Source: CAJJDF01 sp965655625 (GTDB taxonomy: Bacteria > Bacteroidota > Bacteroidia > Flavobacteriales_D > CAJJDF01). Taken from it: a DNA stretch of 64,000 nucleotides. The stretch covers positions 1-64,000 of the forward strand of contig CBFHHA010000001.1 in the NCBI GenBank assembly GCA_965655625.1, given 5' to 3'. The notes under the pieces were generated by a model, which was not told the origin of the DNA, searched no databases, and saw nothing but the letters and a program-made list of their open reading frames with translations. Numbering within the stretch: the stretch's first letter is position 1; each line of letters starts with the position of its first letter. The position numbers and the translations under genes were made by a program. Below, in pieces: positions 16,769 to 24,407 of the stretch.

Positions 16769-17281
16769 ATGTGGCAGTTTAATTCTCCTCTTCAAAACTT
16801 TGATGCTTCCAATGTTTGGGGAGGTCACGTAGTTATAGAGGATAACATTGTTCAGCACATAAAAAGCAGGAAAATTTCCAGGCTCGTTTGCACCATCAAT
16901 AGAAAAGTGAAAACTCATTGTGCACTTCTCTCGAAGGGAGACGGAACCTATTATGTGATGGTGAATAAAACTACACAGAAAAAACTAGGAGTTGTGATGG
17001 GCGAAAATTTATCGATTGTGTTGGAGGAAGATAAAAGCAAATATGGCATGCCTATGCCCGAGGAAATGGCAGAAATAATGGCTCAAGATCCAGAAGTAGA
17101 CAATCTTTTTCATTCTCTTTCTCCCGGAAAACAACGCAGTTTACTGTATATAATTGGTAAGCCTAAAACTTCGGATTCTAGAATAAAAAAAGCAATTCTC
17201 ATTACCCGCTATTTAACCGAAGTAAATGGAGTTTTGGATTTTGCTGAAATGAATGAATTTATAAAATCAAATAAATTATAA
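16769..17281 (+). CDS. YdeI/OmpD-associated family protein with DUF1905 domain
   Basis: A 170-residue cytoplasmic protein. The N-terminal half (about 1-90) looks like the DUF1905 beta-barrel domain (VWGGHVVIEDNIVQHIK; KGDGTYYVMVNKTTQKKLG). The C-terminal half (about 100-165) has the YdeI/OmpD-associated helices: MPEEMAEIMAQDPEVDNLFHSLSPGKQRSLLYIIGKPKTSDSRIKKAILIT. YdeI-type proteins are linked in the literature to envelope or bacteriocin tolerance, but no biochemical role is settled. It begins 10 bases after the carboxylase stop and 4 bases before the DUF3817 gene, so these three probably form one transcript. Confidence 0.82.
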   Translation: MWQFNSPLQNFDASNVWGGHVVIEDNIVQHIKSRKISRLVCTINRKVKTHCALLSKGDGTYYVMVNKTTQKKLGVVMGENLSIVLEEDKSKYGMPMPEEMAEIMAQDPEVDNLFHSLSPGKQRSLLYIIGKPKTSDSRIKKAILITRYLTEVNGVLDFAEMNEFIKSNKL

Positions 17282-17285
17282 TCCT

Positions 17286-17564
17286 ATGACGCTAATTTTT
17301 AGAATAACAGCTTTTCTCGAAGGAATCTCGTATTTACTTCTATTAGGAATTGGAGTTCCCCTTAAATATCTATTCGATAACGACACTTGGGTAAAAGCAT
17401 TAGGAATGCCACACGGATTGCTGTTCATTGGATACTTAATAATCGCTTTTTTAATCAAAGACGACCAAAAATGGAGCAACAAAACATTTGCCTTGGTGGG
17501 TATAGCCTCGGTAATTCCTTTTGGTACTTTTTGGGTGGAGAAGAAATACATAAAACCAAATTAA
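17286..17564 (+). CDS. DUF3817-family small membrane protein
   Basis: 92 residues with three hydrophobic segments (about 5-25, 40-58 and 68-83). The pattern FRITAFLEGISYLLLLGIGVPLKY, then GMPHGLLFIGYLIIAF, then PFGTFWVEKKY is the signature of the DUF3817 family (YdzA-like integral membrane proteins). Its role is unknown. It is the last gene of the short plus-strand group from 15217 and is convergent with yifB, whose stop lies 14 bases away. Confidence 0.85.
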   Translation: MTLIFRITAFLEGISYLLLLGIGVPLKYLFDNDTWVKALGMPHGLLFIGYLIIAFLIKDDQKWSNKTFALVGIASVIPFGTFWVEKKYIKPN

Positions 17565-17578
17565 TCCGCTGTAATCAT

Positions 17579-19117
17579 TCAACCCGCCCAATTTTCTCTA
17601 TCCAAACTCCTGTATTGAATCGCTTCGGCAATATGAGCCGCTTGTATATCCTTACTTCCTGATAAATCAGCTATCGTTCTACTTACTTTCAAAATCCTAT
17701 CGTAAGCTCTGGCAGAAAGGCCCAATCTATCCATGGCGGTTTTAAGTAAAGCAATAGAAGCCCCATCAATCTGGCAAACTTCTCTTAACTTTTTGGATTC
17801 CATGTGTGCATTGGCAAACACTTCTTCCATGGTTTCAAATCTTGTGTCTTGTATCTCTCGGGCTTTTATCACTCTTTCTCTAATTGAGGTTGAATTCTCC
17901 GTGTTTTCTGAACTCGCCAATTCATCAAAATTTACAGGAGTAACTTCCACGTGTAAATCAATTCTGTCTAATAACGGTCCTGATATTTTATTCAAATATT
18001 TTTGTACCACTCCTGGAGAACAAACACAATCTTTTTCGGGATGATTGTAATAGCCACACGGACAAGGATTCATGGCGGCTACCAACATAAAGCTGGCTGG
18101 ATAATCTACGGTGAATTTCGCTCTCGAAATAGTTACTTTTCTATCTTCTAGAGGTTGGCGCATTACTTCTAAAACGGTTCTTTTATATTCGGGCAATTCA
18201 TCTAAAAACAAGACTCCGTTGTGAGCCAAAGATATCTCTCCTGGCTGAGGAAAAGCTCCTCCTCCAACGAGTGCCACATCAGAGATAGTATGATGAGGTT
18301 TTCTAAATGGACGAGAACTCATTAGTGCTTCGTTTGAATCCAAAGCGCCTGTAACCGAATGAATCTTTGTGGTTTCGAGCGATTCCTGAAGTGTGAAAGG
18401 AGGTAAAATAGTAGGTAGTCGTTTTGCCAACATACTTTTTCCTGCTCCTGGTGGACCAATCAAAATAATATTGTGACCGCCAGCTGCGGCAATTTCAAAA
18501 GCTCGTTTGATGTTTTGCTGTCCTTTCACATCTTTAAAGTCCAAGTCGCTTTCTAGTAGTTTATTGTAAAATTCTTCGCGTGTATTGACAAGGGTCTTCT
18601 CCAGTTCTTTTACCTCATTAAAGAAATCAATTACTTCTTTGATGTTTTCCACTCCATACACTTCCAGTCCGTCCACAATGGCAGCTTCTCGAGCATTTTG
18701 TTTAGGAAGGATGATTCCTTTCAACCCATGTTTGCGCGCTTCTATTGCAATTGGCAATACGCCTTTTAAAGGCTGTAAGCTTCCATCTAAGGAAAGTTCT
18801 CCCATGATTAAATATTCTCCGACTTTATCAAATTGAATTTGCTCTGTAGCGGCCAAAATCCCAATGGCTAAAGTAAGGTCGTAAGCAGATCCCTCTTTAC
18901 GAATATCTGCTGGCGCCATGTTCACTGTAATCTCCTTCACAGGAATTTTGTATCCGTTGTTTTTTAGGGCAGCTTGTATTCTTTGTTGGCTTTCTTTTAC
19001 AGCGGAATCAGGTAATCCAACCAAGAAAAAATTAACTCCATTACTGATATTTACCTCCACGGTAATGATAGTGGCTTCTATGCCAAAAACGGCACATCCA
19101 TAGGTTTTTACTAGCAT
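17579..19117 (-). CDS. YifB-family Mg-chelatase-like AAA+ ATPase (ComM homologue)
   Basis: 512 residues. The N-terminal ChlI-like/Lon-like domain (about 20-145, with VGLPDSAVKESQQRIQAAL and MAPADIRKEGSAYDL) precedes the AAA+ core. Walker A is GPPGAGKS at 221-228, and HNGVLFLDELPEY carries Walker B. MNPCPCGYYNHPEKDCVCSP is the cysteine-rich segment typical of the family, and the C-terminal Mg-chelatase helical domain ends the protein. Proteobacterial ComM is a hexameric helicase that promotes branch migration during natural transformation. Whether this homologue does the same here is inference. It lies downstream of the broken small gene, on the same strand. Confidence 0.92.
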   Translation of the reverse strand: MLVKTYGCAVFGIEATIITVEVNISNGVNFFLVGLPDSAVKESQQRIQAALKNNGYKIPVKEITVNMAPADIRKEGSAYDLTLAIGILAATEQIQFDKVGEYLIMGELSLDGSLQPLKGVLPIAIEARKHGLKGIILPKQNAREAAIVDGLEVYGVENIKEVIDFFNEVKELEKTLVNTREEFYNKLLESDLDFKDVKGQQNIKRAFEIAAAGGHNIILIGPPGAGKSMLAKRLPTILPPFTLQESLETTKIHSVTGALDSNEALMSSRPFRKPHHTISDVALVGGGAFPQPGEISLAHNGVLFLDELPEYKRTVLEVMRQPLEDRKVTISRAKFTVDYPASFMLVAAMNPCPCGYYNHPEKDCVCSPGVVQKYLNKISGPLLDRIDLHVEVTPVNFDELASSENTENSTSIRERVIKAREIQDTRFETMEEVFANAHMESKKLREVCQIDGASIALLKTAMDRLGLSARAYDRILKVSRTIADLSGSKDIQAAHIAEAIQYRSLDRENWAG

Positions 19118-19174
19118 AATTTTAATTTCGGTTATCTACCAAGATACTGAAATAAATTAAAACTTACTTCTTAA

Positions 19175-19468
19175 TCAAAATTGATTCCTTCTACGATTGG
19201 TCTCTTTTCTTATTCTTTCAAATTCTTTTCTTTCGGGAGAGGGTCCATTTAGATAAATTTGAGCTGATCCATAAAAAAGAAGGGCAACAAAACCAATCAC
19301 TCCATACAAAACTAAAAACATGAGGTATTGATAAAAGCTTTGTCAAGTAATATAATCAAGAAAGAAAAACAGGGTAAGCGATGCCATACCAATAAGAGAA
19401 ACAAGACCAAAAACAACTCCGCAAATGAAATAAATACTACCTCTTAACTTATGGCGATTGATGTTCAA
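19175..19468 (-). pseudogene. Small two-helix membrane protein gene interrupted by an in-frame TGA
   Basis: Read on the minus strand from a TTG at 19468, the frame gives 41 residues (NINRHKLRGSIYF then a hydrophobic helix GVVFGLVSLIGMASLTLFFF), then TGA at 19343-19345. The same frame continues for 55 residues: QSFYQYLMFLVLYGVIGFVALLFYG, a second helix, then a charged tail rich in R, K and E (PSPERKEFERIRKETNRRR). Together they look like one 97-codon membrane protein with a nonsense mutation or a base-calling error; a TGG or CGA codon would restore it. It lies between the endonuclease and yifB genes on the same strand. I recognise no family. Without the stop it would be a small hypothetical. 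Confidence 0.5.
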
Positions 19469-19487
19469 GAAAGGAGGCTTTATTAGG

Positions 19488-20567
19488 TTATTGAACCACC
19501 AGTTTTTTGACTGCAGTGCTTTCCTTACTTGCTACTTTTAGCAGCAATACTCCAGCAGGCAATCCTGATATTTCAATTGAATTCGAAGATTTTTTTTGTA
19601 GAGTGTACTCCGATATTTCCTTACCCAAAATCGTGTAAATAGATACCTTATCGATAGGAAAATCATTGATTATACTAGCCGAGTGATTCACCGTAGGGTT
19701 TGGAAAAATAGATAAATGAAAGAGGCGCTCCTCTTTTATGGAAATATTAGTAAGCGTACTTGTCCATATTTGAGTTACCCATTCTGGGTGATCGATGTAT
19801 GGGTTTCTATTTCCTTGGTAGGTATAAGAAGCATTATTTCTTACCATTTCTCTTTGATTTACAGTGTCTTGTAAATGCCATTTTACTAATAAATTTACAA
19901 ACCATTGGTCGTAAACTTGAGTAGAAGTTCCATTGAGAGGTCCCCAGCTCCAGGAAGTAACTTGGCTCTCATATCGCGTTGCAAAATACAACATACAACG
20001 CGCTATGTCACCTTTAAATTCGTCTATCGGTTCAAATACTAAATTGGAATACCCGGGAAAAGAGCAAGGGCCTTTTTTGGAGCCATTGATGCTCGTCCAA
20101 GTAGTAGAGGTAACTTCGCCAAACGGCAAGTTACTTCTTTGTCCGTTTACATATCCATCGGAAGGAACAACGAAATGAATGTCATTTTTCATTGGACTAG
20201 CACTACTAAAAACACTTTGTGGCATCAAATGCTCCCGGTTGTAACAGTCATCTTCACTGTTATAATTTCCACATTTTCTATTGTTGTGAGTGTAAAAGTA
20301 GTTGTCTACACCTGTTGGGTTTTCGGAATACATATCCAGTACAGAACCGTCATTGTCATAAAAATTATCGGCATCAGCAGTCATATAACCCGTATATAGA
20401 TTTCCATAACCTCTGTCTGTGTGTCCGTTTGTAATGATTGTTTTTAATGCTGTTTTTAGTGGATAACCCGTTAGTCCAGTAGTGGCATTGTAATATCCTG
20501 GAGGAATCTGTGCGTTTCCAATAAAACCTAAAAAAATAAGTGCCGAAATTAGTCGGATTTTTCTCAT
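19488..20567 (-). CDS. Secreted endonuclease I (EndA/NucM family) with T9SS sorting domain
   Basis: 359 residues. The signal peptide ends LGFIGNAQ. The nuclease core has the family motif NREHLMPQSVF (about 110-120, including the catalytic histidine), followed by NDIHFVVPSDGYVNGQRSNLPFGEV and the GDIARCMLYFATRY segment. The last 75 residues are a T9SS type-A sorting domain: LSIFPNPTVNHSASI, VSIYTILGKEI, LPAGVLLLKVAS, ending KKLVVQ. The enzyme should degrade nucleic acids outside the cell, for nutrition or extracellular DNA turnover. It begins 4 bases downstream of pyk on the same strand, so it is probably co-transcribed with it, although the functions differ. Confidence 0.92.
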   Translation of the reverse strand: MRKIRLISALIFLGFIGNAQIPPGYYNATTGLTGYPLKTALKTIITNGHTDRGYGNLYTGYMTADADNFYDNDGSVLDMYSENPTGVDNYFYTHNNRKCGNYNSEDDCYNREHLMPQSVFSSASPMKNDIHFVVPSDGYVNGQRSNLPFGEVTSTTWTSINGSKKGPCSFPGYSNLVFEPIDEFKGDIARCMLYFATRYESQVTSWSWGPLNGTSTQVYDQWFVNLLVKWHLQDTVNQREMVRNNASYTYQGNRNPYIDHPEWVTQIWTSTLTNISIKEERLFHLSIFPNPTVNHSASIINDFPIDKVSIYTILGKEISEYTLQKKSSNSIEISGLPAGVLLLKVASKESTAVKKLVVQ

Positions 20568-20571
20568 TACT

Positions 20572-21990
20572 TTAATCTATATAGCTCAATTTTAGCATAT
20601 TAGTTTTTCCACTTTCTTCAAGTGGAATACTTGCTGTATTGATAATTAAATCTCCTTCTTTTACGTATCCTTCTTTTTTCAACATGTAATGAATATCAGC
20701 AATGGTATGATCTGTGCTTACCATTTTGTCGTAATAAAAAGTCTTTACACCCCAAACTAAACTAAGTTTGGTAAGTAGTTCTTTGTTTCCAGAGAATACA
20801 AAGATAGTAGCTTTTGGTCGTTTTGATGAAATTTTAAAGGCGGTATATCCCGAAAAAGTCATCGTTACAATGGCTTTTGCTTGAGTTTTATCTGCTAAAT
20901 TACTCGCATTAAAACAAATAGAATCCGTGATAAATCTTTCTGGACTTCGCTCGGGTTTTTTTTCTTGGAGAATCTCTTTGAATCTAAAGTCTCCCATTTC
21001 TTCCAAAATCTTTGCCATGGCTTTAATGACATAGTTTGGGTATTTTCCTACAGAGGTTTCCCCGCTCAACATCACAGCATCTGCCCCGTCTAATACGGCA
21101 TTAGCTACATCATTTACCTCAGCTCTAGTTGGTGTAGAGGACTCTATCATGCTCTCCATCATCTGGGTAGCAATCACAACTGGTTTTGAGTATTTGATGC
21201 ATTTTTCTACAATCATTTTTTGAACAATTGGTACTTTCTGCATCGGAATTTCAACCCCTAAATCGCCTCTTGCTACCATTATTGCATCTGCCTCTTTTAT
21301 AATTTCTTCGATGTTTTCAACTGCTTCTGGCTTCTCAATCTTTGCGATAACCTTGGCCTTTTTGTTCTTGGCAGCAATCATTCCTTTTAGTTCAATAATA
21401 TCTCTTGCCGAACGAACGAACGAAAGTCCAATCCAATCGATGTTTTGCTCTAATGCAAATTCCAAGTCTACCAAATCCTTTTCTGTAAGAGAGGGCAGAG
21501 AGATTACTGTGTTAGGTAAATTTACCCCTTTGTTTGATTTTAGGATTCCACCTTGAGTTACTTTAGCTCTTACGGTATCTACCCCATTAGTCTCTAGTAT
21601 TTCTAACTCCAGCTTACCATCATCCAACCTAATAAACTCACCTTTCTTAACGTCATTGGCAAAGTTTGCGTAGTTCATGTATGCTCGTTCGGCATTCCCA
21701 ATACACTCTTCGTTTGTGAAAATGAGTTCATTTCCTTCAACCAATAGTGTGTTTTCTTCCATTATCCCAACGCGAAGTTTGGGCCCTTGCAAATCACCTA
21801 ATGTAGCTATGTGTGTTCCTTTCTCTTGATTTATTTGCCTAATGTTTTCCAAGACTTTTAAATGGTCTTCGTGTGAACCGTGCGAAAAATTTAGTCGACA
21901 TACGTTTACTCCCAAATCGATAATCGATTCAAGCATTTCTTTGGATTCAGTTGCAGGCCCAATGGTCGCAATTATTTTTGTTTTTCTCAT
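20572..21990 (-). CDS. pyk: Pyruvate kinase
   Basis: 472 residues, the normal bacterial size. The enzyme makes pyruvate and ATP from phosphoenolpyruvate and ADP at the end of glycolysis. Motifs in order: KTKIIATIGPATES with VCRLNFSHGSHEDH (substrate and ATP site), the B domain after LGDLQGPKLRVG, the active-site lysine and metal ligands in VIAKIEKPEAVENI and MVARGDLGVEIP, then ATQMMESMI and TRAEVNDVANAVLDGADAVMLSGETSVGKYP. The C-terminal allosteric domain is complete. It lies 13 bases downstream of the IPExxxVDY gene, an arrangement common in Bacteroidetes. Confidence 0.97.
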   Translation of the reverse strand: MRKTKIIATIGPATESKEMLESIIDLGVNVCRLNFSHGSHEDHLKVLENIRQINQEKGTHIATLGDLQGPKLRVGIMEENTLLVEGNELIFTNEECIGNAERAYMNYANFANDVKKGEFIRLDDGKLELEILETNGVDTVRAKVTQGGILKSNKGVNLPNTVISLPSLTEKDLVDLEFALEQNIDWIGLSFVRSARDIIELKGMIAAKNKKAKVIAKIEKPEAVENIEEIIKEADAIMVARGDLGVEIPMQKVPIVQKMIVEKCIKYSKPVVIATQMMESMIESSTPTRAEVNDVANAVLDGADAVMLSGETSVGKYPNYVIKAMAKILEEMGDFRFKEILQEKKPERSPERFITDSICFNASNLADKTQAKAIVTMTFSGYTAFKISSKRPKATIFVFSGNKELLTKLSLVWGVKTFYYDKMVSTDHTIADIHYMLKKEGYVKEGDLIINTASIPLEESGKTNMLKLSYID

Positions 21991-22003
21991 TATTAAACTT
22001 TTT

Positions 22004-22417
22004 TTAGAACAGTAAATTCTCCTTAGATTTCAAGGTATTAACATCCAGTTCAAAAGCTGTTAATACAACATTAATTTTCCTTATTTCTCTCATCATTTCC
22101 CCTATCTCAAGAGAATTGTAATCATACAGGATAAGAAAAAAATCTGCGGCTTTTTTCTCCGGCACTAGAAAGCTCCCTCCGCTTTTGTTTCCGATTAATC
22201 GAACGTCTCTTTCTTCCAAATCATCTTGGTAAAAATACATGGAAAACTCTCGGTTTCCTGCTTTTTTTGATGAAAAAACAACCTCCTCTTCCTTAATAAG
22301 TTTAATTCCAAACCTTTTGTTTATCTCCCAAGAAAGCCTATAATCCTTTGCGTGAGAACTGATTCCTATCAACTGGAAGTCGTATTCAAAATCCGCTAAA
22401 AATTTGATCTTGCTCAT
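22004..22417 (-). CDS. IPExxxVDY-family protein
   Basis: 137 residues, no signal peptide or membrane segment. The defining pattern appears as FLVPEKKAADFFLIL (about 84-97), a slightly changed IPExxxVDY motif (VPEKKAADF). This small family is found in Bacteroidetes, often immediately upstream of pyk, as here. Its role is unknown; the position suggests a link to pyruvate kinase expression or activity, but nothing in the sequence proves that. A terminator separates it from typA, so it is likely the first gene of a transcript with pyk and the nuclease gene. Confidence 0.8.
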   Translation of the reverse strand: MSKIKFLADFEYDFQLIGISSHAKDYRLSWEINKRFGIKLIKEEEVVFSSKKAGNREFSMYFYQDDLEERDVRLIGNKSGGSFLVPEKKAADFFLILYDYNSLEIGEMMREIRKINVVLTAFELDVNTLKSKENLLF

Positions 22418-22447
22418 AGGTATTGTAAATTTACAAAATATAACTCC

Positions 22448-22477
22448 AAAAAAAAGCCGCTTCTTAAAACGGCTCTT
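22448..22477 (-). terminator. Intrinsic terminator of typA (minus strand)
   Basis: On the minus strand AAGAGCCG pairs with CGGCTTTT across the loop TTTTAAGAAG, followed by a run of T. It starts about 28 bases beyond the typA stop codon and separates typA from the IPExxxVDY-pyk group. Confidence 0.8.
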
Positions 22478-22505
22478 TATTCTTAAAATAACTATTCGGT
22501 TGAGC

Positions 22506-24308
22506 TTAGTTTCTACCAGCTCTTTTTCTTTCCGCTTCTTTCAATAAGATTTTTCTTAGTCTTAAGCTTTCGGGTGTAACCTCAACGTACTCATCTTCTT
22601 GAATATATTCCAATGCTTCTTCCAAAGAAAATTTGATTGGTGGGGCTAATTTTACCTTGTCATCTGCCCCTGAAGAACGCATGTTCGACATTTTCTTTGT
22701 CTTGGTTACGTTTACTGTAAGGTCATTGTCTCTTGAGTTTTCACCAATTACTTGTCCTTCGTATATTTCTTCATTTGGCGCTACAAAGAATTTTCCTCTG
22801 TCTTGTAAGTTGTTCAATGAAAACGGAATAGCCTTCCCCATTTCCAATGAAATCAATGATCCTGCAGATCTTCCTGGAATTTCTCCTTTGTAAGGCGCAA
22901 ATTCTTTGAATCTGTGGTTCATAATAGCTTCCCCAGCCGTAGCTGTCAATAAGTAATTTCTTAGTCCGATAATTCCTCTCGATGGAATTTCAAAATCAAT
23001 CGTTACTCGATCTCCTTTAGGGACCATGTTCAGCATTTCTCCTTTTCTCATCGTCACCATTTCAATGGCTTTTCCAGAAACTACTTCTGGCAAATCAATT
23101 GTCAGCTCCTCTATTGGCTCGTGTTTCTTTCCGTCAATTTCTTTGATAATTACCTGTGGCTGACCAATTTGAAGCTCATATCCTTCTCTTCTCATTGTTT
23201 CTATCAATACGGACAAGTGAAGAATTCCTCTTCCAAATACCATAAATGAATCCGCAGATCCTGTATCTTTTACTTGAAGAGCTAAGTTTTTTTCAAGCTC
23301 TTTGTCCAATCTATCTTTGATGTGACGAGAAGTGACAAATTTTCCTTCTTTTCCAAAGAATGGTGAGTTGTTGATGGTAAACATCATACTCATTGTTGGC
23401 TCATCAATTTTTATCGTTTGCAAAGCCTCAGGGTTTTCAAAATCAGCGATGGTATCACCAATTTCAAATCCTTCCACTCCCACTATTCCACAGATGTCTC
23501 CAGTTTGGACTTCTGTAACTTTCTTTTTTCCCATTCCTTCGAATACGAAAACTTCTTTTACTTTTGATTTTACAATACTTCCGTCTCTTTTGACCAAAGA
23601 AACATTTTGTCCTTCCTTGATTGTTCCTCTTTGTAATCTTCCTACGGCAATTCTTCCCACATAAGCCGAATAATCCAGCGAAGTAATCAATAACTGAGTG
23701 TTTCCTTCATCAAAAACTGGAGTTGGAATATTCTCCAATACACAGTCCAAAAGTGGCGTAATGTCTTCAGTTGGTTTTTGCCAATCTTCACTCATCCATC
23801 CATTTTTGGCAGAACCATAAATTACAGGAAAGTCTAATTGTTCTTCTGAAGCACCTATACTAAACATCAAATCGAATACATTTTCGTAGGCGATATCTGG
23901 CGTACAGTTTTCTTTGTCTACTTTGTTTACTACTACGATTGGCTTTAGTCCTGCTTCTATTGCTTTTTGCATCACAAATCTTGTTTGCGGCATTGGACCT
24001 TCAAAAGCATCCACTAATAACAATACTCCATCGGCCATGTTCATCACACGCTCTACTTCACCTCCAAAATCACTGTGACCCGGTGTATCAATAATATTTA
24101 TTTTTACCCCTTTATAATTAACCGATACATTTTTGGCAAGGATTGTAATTCCTCTTTCTCTTTCCAAATCGTTGTTATCCATGATTAATTCTCCTGGAGT
24201 TTCGTGATCTGAGAATAATTTTCCTGCCAAAATCATTTTATCAACTAAGGTAGTTTTCCCGTGATCTACGTGGGCAATGATGGCAATGTTTTTAATTTCT
24301 TGTGACAT
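22506..24308 (-). CDS. typA: Ribosome-associated translational GTPase TypA/BipA
   Basis: 600 residues from ATG 24308. An in-frame ATG at 24332 lies inside the promoter and is rejected. GTPase motifs: AHVDHGKTT (G1, about 10-18), RERGITI (switch region), DTPGHSDFGGEV (G3), VVNKVDK (G4) and YGSAKNGW (G5). Elongation-factor domains II, III and V follow, then the BipA-specific C-terminal domain (RGIIGLRNYLLTATAGEAIMNHRF). TypA binds the 70S ribosome and supports ribosome assembly and stress adaptation, particularly at low temperature. It has its own promoter and terminator. Confidence 0.96.
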   Translation of the reverse strand: MSQEIKNIAIIAHVDHGKTTLVDKMILAGKLFSDHETPGELIMDNNDLERERGITILAKNVSVNYKGVKINIIDTPGHSDFGGEVERVMNMADGVLLLVDAFEGPMPQTRFVMQKAIEAGLKPIVVVNKVDKENCTPDIAYENVFDLMFSIGASEEQLDFPVIYGSAKNGWMSEDWQKPTEDITPLLDCVLENIPTPVFDEGNTQLLITSLDYSAYVGRIAVGRLQRGTIKEGQNVSLVKRDGSIVKSKVKEVFVFEGMGKKKVTEVQTGDICGIVGVEGFEIGDTIADFENPEALQTIKIDEPTMSMMFTINNSPFFGKEGKFVTSRHIKDRLDKELEKNLALQVKDTGSADSFMVFGRGILHLSVLIETMRREGYELQIGQPQVIIKEIDGKKHEPIEELTIDLPEVVSGKAIEMVTMRKGEMLNMVPKGDRVTIDFEIPSRGIIGLRNYLLTATAGEAIMNHRFKEFAPYKGEIPGRSAGSLISLEMGKAIPFSLNNLQDRGKFFVAPNEEIYEGQVIGENSRDNDLTVNVTKTKKMSNMRSSGADDKVKLAPPIKFSLEEALEYIQEDEYVEVTPESLRLRKILLKEAERKRAGRN

Positions 24309-24329
24309 GTGATTGATGTAAATTTTGTG

Positions 24330-24362
24330 CAAAGGTAGTGTAATTGTTTACATTTGGTGCAA
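24330..24362 (-). promoter_or_regulatory. Promoter of typA
   Basis: On the minus strand TTG (24360-24362), a 22-nt spacer, then TACCTTTG (24330-24337): a textbook Bacteroidetes TTG/TAnnTTTG promoter. The -7 element ends 21 bases before the typA ATG at 24308, which supports that start over the upstream one. Confidence 0.75.
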
Positions 24363-24407
24363 TTACCTTGTTAATTAATTGAAGAGAGAAGGTTGTAAGT
24401 TCTACTT

